From Gammaproteobacteria bacterium (GTDB taxonomy: Bacteria > Pseudomonadota > Gammaproteobacteria > JAADGQ01), in contig JAKITI010000008.1 of assembly GCA_021648145.1 (NCBI GenBank), positions 1-64,000 of the forward strand: a stretch of DNA of 64,000 nt. The letters are read 5' to 3'. The position numbers were made by a program, and so were the translations under genes. The stretch's first letter is position 1; each line of letters opens with the position of its first letter. Below are positions 59,770 to 64,000 of this stretch, in pieces. The notes under the pieces are model-generated. The model was given only the letters and a program-made list of their open reading frames with translations, was not told where the DNA came from and searched no databases.

Positions 59770-62697
59770 ATGATAAAAAACCAGACACACCCTGCTTTTG
59801 AATGGAAGCGCAGTAAAACCATCGATTCTCTCAACATTACAGTTGAAGAGTATCAGCACAAAAAAACCGGTGCGCTGCATTACCATTTAGCCGCAGATAA
59901 CTCTGAAAATGTTTTTCTCGTTGCGCTACGTACGATTCCAACCGACTCTAAAGGCGTTGCTCATATCCTAGAACACACCGCACTGTGCGGCAGTGAACGC
60001 TATCCGGTACGTGATCCATTTTTTATGATGATCCGCCGTTCATTGAATACTTTTATGAATGCCTTCACCAGCAGCGACTGGACGGCCTATCCCTTTGCCA
60101 GCCAGAATAAAAAAGATTTTAACAATCTGCTTGATGTCTATTTAGATGCGGTATTTTTCTCCAGCCTCAATGAGCTGGATTTTGCTCAAGAAGGGCATCG
60201 CGTTGAATTTGAAACCGCTGATGATCCTAACAGCGACCTCACCTTCAAAGGGGTCGTCTACAACGAAATGAAAGGGGCGATGAGCTCCCCAGTCAGCACG
60301 CTCTGGCAAACACTTACTGAGCATTTGTTTACCGACAATACTTACCATTACAACAGTGGCGGTGAGCCCGAAAATATCCCTGATTTGTCTTACGATGAGT
60401 TGAAGGAATTTTATAAAAAACACTACCACCCATCGAATGCCATATTTATGACCTATGGCAACATTCCTGCACATGAGCACCAAGCCACATTTGAAAAACG
60501 CGCACTTGCACGATTTGAAAAGCAAGAGGGTCAAATTGATGTTGCGGATGCGGGACGTTTTACCACACCACAAGTCATCGAAAAAAGCTATGCACTCGAT
60601 AAAAATGATGCGGATGGTGACAAAACTCATATCGTCGTAGGCTGGTTACTCGGACACAGCATTGACCTCGAAGCGCAGTTACAAGCCCACTTGTTGTCGG
60701 GCGTATTATTGGATGATGGCGCATCTCCACTCAGGTTTGCACTTGAGAATACCGATTTGGGTACGGCTCCATCACCCTTATGTGGACTGGAAGATTCCAA
60801 TAAAGAGATGAGTTTCGTTTGTGGTATTGAAGGCAGTCGTCCTGAAAGTAGTGAAGCCTTGGAAGAACTCGTTTTAGGTGTATTACAAAAAGTAGCTGAT
60901 GAAGGCGTTCCTATCGAGCGTGTTGAGTCGGTATTACATCAGCTCGAATTAAGCCAGCGTGAAATCTCAGGGGATGGGTATCCTTTTGGATTGCAGCTTA
61001 TTTTGGGAGGGCTTTCCACCGCCATCCACCGCGGAGACCCCGTTGGCACGCTGGACTTAGATCCCATTCTCAAAAAACTTCGTGAGCAAATCAAAGACCC
61101 TGAATTCATCAAGAGCCTTGTTCAGAAGCTTCTGATCGATAACTCACACCGTATACGCCTTACACTCAAGCCTGACACCGAACTCAGTGAGCGTAAAAAC
61201 CAAGCAGAAACTGAACGCCTTGCTGCAATCAAAGCCGCAATGAGTGAAGAGGAAAAAGCACAAATCGTTCAATTAGCCGCAGAGTTGGCAGCTCGCCAAG
61301 CTGAGCAAGATGATCCTGGGCTTCTGCCTAAAGTGGGACTGGAAGATATTCCACCCACACTGAATATTGCTCGCGGCACTTCGGAAAAAGTTGGTTCCTT
61401 TCCTGCGACATTTTTTGAACAAGGTACCAACGGCATTATTTACCAACAGATCATTATTGATCTACCCAAGCTGAGTAATGAGCTGCTCGAACTCCTGCCC
61501 TATTATAGCCAGTGCCTCACTGAATTAGGTTGCGGAGATCTTGATTATCTGCAAACCCAAGCATGGCAATCCAGCGTCAGCGGAGGTATCGGTGCTTACT
61601 CATCAGTACAAACTCACACCAGTGATATTCAGAAAATTGGTGGAAAGTTAATTTTTTCAGGTAAATCACTGGTACGTAATCACCAACAACTGAGCCAATT
61701 ACTACAAAAAACACTGAAAGAAGTGCGCTTTGATGAACACACTCGTATTCGAGAAATTATTGCACAGCAACGTGCCGCCAGCGAACAGAGCGTCACGGGA
61801 AGCGGTCATACACTCGCAATGCTCGCCGCGAGCAGTGGCTTAGGCCCAGCATCAGCACTCTCTCATCGCTTGCGCGGACTTGTTGGCATTCAAAGCATCA
61901 AACAACTGGATGACTCATTACAAGATCTCAATAACGTTAAAGCGGTTGCTGATAAATTCAGACAGATTCATCAGGCTGTTTTAAAGGCACCCCGTCAATT
62001 TTTAATGATTGCAGAGAAAGAGCACAAAGCGAGCCTCAGGAAAGATTTAGATCTTTGCTGGTCACAATCAACAGAGAGCTCTAATCACTTCACAGCATTC
62101 ACAGCCCCTGAAATTCAAATACAGAAAAAAGAACTTTGGGTCACCAGCACTCAGGTGAACTTCTGCGCCAAAGCCTACCCAACCATTCCGGTGGATCACC
62201 CCGATGCCGCACCATTAACCGTGCTCGGTGGTTTTTTACGCAACGGTTATCTGCATCGAGCCATTCGTGAGCAAGGTGGTGCTTATGGTGGCGGCGCGAG
62301 TCATGATGCCGACAGCGGTGCATTCCGCTTTTACTCTTACCGTGATCCAAGGCTCAGCGAAACACTCGATGATTTCGATCAATCCATTCAATGGTTACTG
62401 GATGAAGAACACGAGTGGCGACTGGTAGAAGAAGCGATACTCGGTGTGGTCAGCAGTATCGACAAACCGGCATCACCAGCAGGGGAGGCCAAAAAAGCCT
62501 TTCACAATGAACTGCACGGACGAACACCGGAGCAACGAAGGCGCTTTCGTCAACGTGTGCTCGAAACAACTCTGGATGATCTAAAGCGCGTAACACGCAC
62601 TTATTTGAAGCCAGAAAAAGCTAGTGTTGCGGTGATTAGCAATGCCACCACGGCTGAGCAGAACGCCCATTTAGGTCTGAAGGTTATCAAGCTCTAA
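59770..62697 (+). CDS. M16C insulinase-type metallopeptidase (PreP-like)
   Basis: A 975-residue two-halved peptidase. The inverted Zn motif HILEHTALCGSERYPVRDPF (HxxEH) is near residue 60, with the second Glu expected in VYNEMKGAMSSP. The C-terminal inactive half, beginning about residue 560, ends with RVTRTYLKPEKASVAVISN. This is the PreP/presequence-protease subfamily, which degrades peptides. There is no signal peptide, so it is probably cytoplasmic. A terminator follows, and hemL converges on it. Confidence 0.92.
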   Translation: MIKNQTHPAFEWKRSKTIDSLNITVEEYQHKKTGALHYHLAADNSENVFLVALRTIPTDSKGVAHILEHTALCGSERYPVRDPFFMMIRRSLNTFMNAFTSSDWTAYPFASQNKKDFNNLLDVYLDAVFFSSLNELDFAQEGHRVEFETADDPNSDLTFKGVVYNEMKGAMSSPVSTLWQTLTEHLFTDNTYHYNSGGEPENIPDLSYDELKEFYKKHYHPSNAIFMTYGNIPAHEHQATFEKRALARFEKQEGQIDVADAGRFTTPQVIEKSYALDKNDADGDKTHIVVGWLLGHSIDLEAQLQAHLLSGVLLDDGASPLRFALENTDLGTAPSPLCGLEDSNKEMSFVCGIEGSRPESSEALEELVLGVLQKVADEGVPIERVESVLHQLELSQREISGDGYPFGLQLILGGLSTAIHRGDPVGTLDLDPILKKLREQIKDPEFIKSLVQKLLIDNSHRIRLTLKPDTELSERKNQAETERLAAIKAAMSEEEKAQIVQLAAELAARQAEQDDPGLLPKVGLEDIPPTLNIARGTSEKVGSFPATFFEQGTNGIIYQQIIIDLPKLSNELLELLPYYSQCLTELGCGDLDYLQTQAWQSSVSGGIGAYSSVQTHTSDIQKIGGKLIFSGKSLVRNHQQLSQLLQKTLKEVRFDEHTRIREIIAQQRAASEQSVTGSGHTLAMLAASSGLGPASALSHRLRGLVGIQSIKQLDDSLQDLNNVKAVADKFRQIHQAVLKAPRQFLMIAEKEHKASLRKDLDLCWSQSTESSNHFTAFTAPEIQIQKKELWVTSTQVNFCAKAYPTIPVDHPDAAPLTVLGGFLRNGYLHRAIREQGGAYGGGASHDADSGAFRFYSYRDPRLSETLDDFDQSIQWLLDEEHEWRLVEEAILGVVSSIDKPASPAGEAKKAFHNELHGRTPEQRRRFRQRVLETTLDDLKRVTRTYLKPEKASVAVISNATTAEQNAHLGLKVIKL

Positions 62698-62718
62698 TTT
62701 AATTGTTCACTATCTTAA

Positions 62719-62740
62719 GGGCGAACCTCTGTGTTCGCCC
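62719..62740. terminator. Terminator between convergent M16C peptidase and hemL genes
   Basis: An 8-bp perfect stem (GGGCGAAC with GTTCGCCC) around CTCTGT, flanked by AA and CTTCTCT. It lies 22 bases past the peptidase stop and 60 bases from the hemL stop, and may serve both strands. Confidence 0.75.
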
Positions 62741-62799
62741 CTTCTCTAAATCAGCATGGGTAAATTAGAACATCAACGATGTGTGACCCCCTTGGTTTG

Positions 62800-64000
62800 T
62801 TAAAGCGTAGCAAAAACATTTTCAGCGGCTTTCAATGTGGCTTCAATTTCAGTATCACCATGTGAGGCTGAAATAAATCCAGTTTCATAGGCTGAGGGTG
62901 CGAGGTAGACACCTTCTTGTAACATGCCATGGAAGAACAGTTGAAAACGATCAATGTTGCACTGTGTCGCTTGATAGAAGTTTGTGACGGTTTCTTCTTC
63001 AGTAAAAAACAGGCCAAACATGCCACCGACCTGATTATAGGTCATTGGTATGCCTGCCGCTTTGCCGCGCTCTATAATGCCGCTTGCAAGGCGCTGTGCT
63101 TTAGCTGAAAGTTCATCAAAAAATCCAGTTTTCTCGATTTGAGAAAGTGTTGCCAAGCCTGCGGCCATGGCAAGTGGGTTGCCTGACAGTGTTCCGGCTT
63201 GATAAATCGGCCCTAAGGGCGCGATCTGTTGCATGATCTCTTTTTTGCCACCAAATGCGCCAACAGGCAATCCACCACCAATCACTTTGCCTAATGTCGT
63301 TAGGTCTGGTTTTACGTTGTAATGCTGCTGAGCACCACCCAACGCCACACGAAAACCGGTCATTACTTCATCAAATATTAATACAGATTCGTATTTATCA
63401 CAGATTTCACGTAAGCCTTCGAGAAAGCCTGGAACGGGTGGAATACAGTTCATATTGCCTGCAACGGGTTCAACAATAATAGCTGCGACTTGATTGCCTA
63501 AGTGAGCGAAGGTCTCTTTAACTTGCTCAATATTATTATAGTCGAGGGTGATCGTATGCTCAGCCAGTGCGACGGGTACGCCGGGTGAGGTGGGTACGCC
63601 CAGTGTGAGTGCTCCTGAACCTGCTTTGACCAGTAATGAATCAGAGTGACCGTGGTAGCAGCCTTCGAATTTGATGATTTTGTCACGACCTGTAAAGCCA
63701 CGAGCTAAGCGGATAGCGCTCATGGTGGCTTCGGTGCCTGAGTTGACCATGCGAACTAACTCAATCGAGGGCACTAGCTCACATACTTTATCCGCCATTG
63801 TGGTTTCAATTGCGGTGGGCGCACCAAATCCGAGGCCATTTTTGAGGCTGTTTTGCACGGCTTTTATGACTTTGGGGTTTGAATGCCCAGCGATCATGGG
63901 GCCCCATGAAGCCACATAGTCAATATAGCGTTTGTCATCTTCATCAAAAAGATAAGCGCCTTCACCGCGTTTGAAAAAAATTGGATCACCGCCGACCCCT
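62800..64000 (-). CDS. hemL: Glutamate-1-semialdehyde 2,1-aminomutase (5' end outside window)
   Basis: A PLP enzyme that makes 5-aminolevulinate for tetrapyrroles. The frame stays open to the window's edge, reading [20 protein letters not shown] above the internal GTG at 63915, so the start is not in view. [20 protein letters not shown], the PLP lysine region [18 protein letters not shown] and [20 protein letters not shown] are conserved. It supplies the tetrapyrrole precursor used by the cobalamin genes in this window. Confidence 0.96.
   Translation of the reverse strand, partial: GVGGDPIFFKRGEGAYLFDEDDKRYIDYVASWGPMIAGHSNPKVIKAVQNSLKNGLGFGAPTAIETTMADKVCELVPSIELVRMVNSGTEATMSAIRLARGFTGRDKIIKFEGCYHGHSDSLLVKAGSGALTLGVPTSPGVPVALAEHTITLDYNNIEQVKETFAHLGNQVAAIIVEPVAGNMNCIPPVPGFLEGLREICDKYESVLIFDEVMTGFRVALGGAQQHYNVKPDLTTLGKVIGGGLPVGAFGGKKEIMQQIAPLGPIYQAGTLSGNPLAMAAGLATLSQIEKTGFFDELSAKAQRLASGIIERGKAAGIPMTYNQVGGMFGLFFTEEETVTNFYQATQCNIDRFQLFFHGMLQEGVYLAPSAYETGFISASHGDTEIEATLKAAENVFATL

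Overview
The window is a dense stretch of gammaproteobacterial chromosome of moderate to low G+C. The assignment rests on gene content and order: the miaB-phoH-ybeY-corC-lnt operon, rsmJ, pilU, glnE, plsY beside folB/folK, and an ilvA with two ACT-like domains. The cell is probably Gram-negative, with O-antigen genes, several predicted outer-membrane beta-barrels, type IV pili and flagella. It makes cobalamin by an anaerobic-type route (cbiD, cbiX, cbiC). I cannot name the genus.

Layout. 0-3.7 kb: the end of a surface-polysaccharide (O-antigen) cluster, with two glycosyltransferases, an epimerase and a WecA/WbpL-type initiating transferase. 3.7-8.3 kb: housekeeping genes (rsmJ, a MidA-like methyltransferase, a pteridine reductase, folK, folB, plsY). 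An AT-rich gap at 4.45-4.67 kb holds four DnaA-box matches and one IHF-consensus match. 8.3-9.8 kb: a predicted envelope beta-barrel and a DUF2780 lipoprotein. 9.9-16 kb: accessory DNA, comprising a hydrolase-NatA-NatB operon, a helicase stub, an AlbA_2-type protein lacking its N-terminal domain, and an Rpn-type nuclease. 16-18.3 kb: ilvA and rpiA. 18.4-27.7 kb: five co-directional envelope genes (two tandem DUF1302-like barrels, an RND/MMPL pump, a barrel-like paralogue of the 8.3 kb gene, and a large TPR-plus-barrel protein). I read these as one uncharacterised export or surface-assembly system. The first gene carries an 11-G tract in its signal-peptide region that could switch it on and off.

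27.8-43.3 kb: mainly core genes (OmpA-like lipoprotein, glnE, pilU, an RluA-type synthase with a long N-terminal extension, lnt, corC, ybeY, phoH, miaB, serB, hemW) and a 42-residue membrane ORF that I found by hand. 43.6-49.5 kb: an accessory island. It holds a PQQ sugar dehydrogenase-like lipoprotein, a parDE module between 30-bp direct repeats with a strong promoter and a perfect palindromic operator, a transposase scrap, a small outer-membrane protein, and a truncated DUF285/BspA-like gene. It also holds a cassette with a permuted-papain-like domain, a membrane-anchored protein and a LAS-type murein endopeptidase; both enzymes are broken by single-base losses in A-tracts. A decayed second copy of the BspA 3' end lies on the far side.

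49.5-56.3 kb: the cobalamin operon (cobO, cbiA, cbiM, cobM, cbiX, cbiC, cbiD on the minus strand), interrupted by hicAB. 56.4-64 kb: a gluconokinase-like gene overlapping a ROK-kinase fragment, motAB behind a sigma-28-like promoter, a HepT/MntA-like pair in which both genes have C-terminal frameshifts, a PreP-type M16C peptidase, and hemL cut by the window edge.

The long core genes read through without interruption, while the frameshifts fall only in toxin, antitoxin, effector and mobile-type genes. I therefore favour real decay or phase variation over general sequencing error, although homopolymer errors must be excluded with reads.
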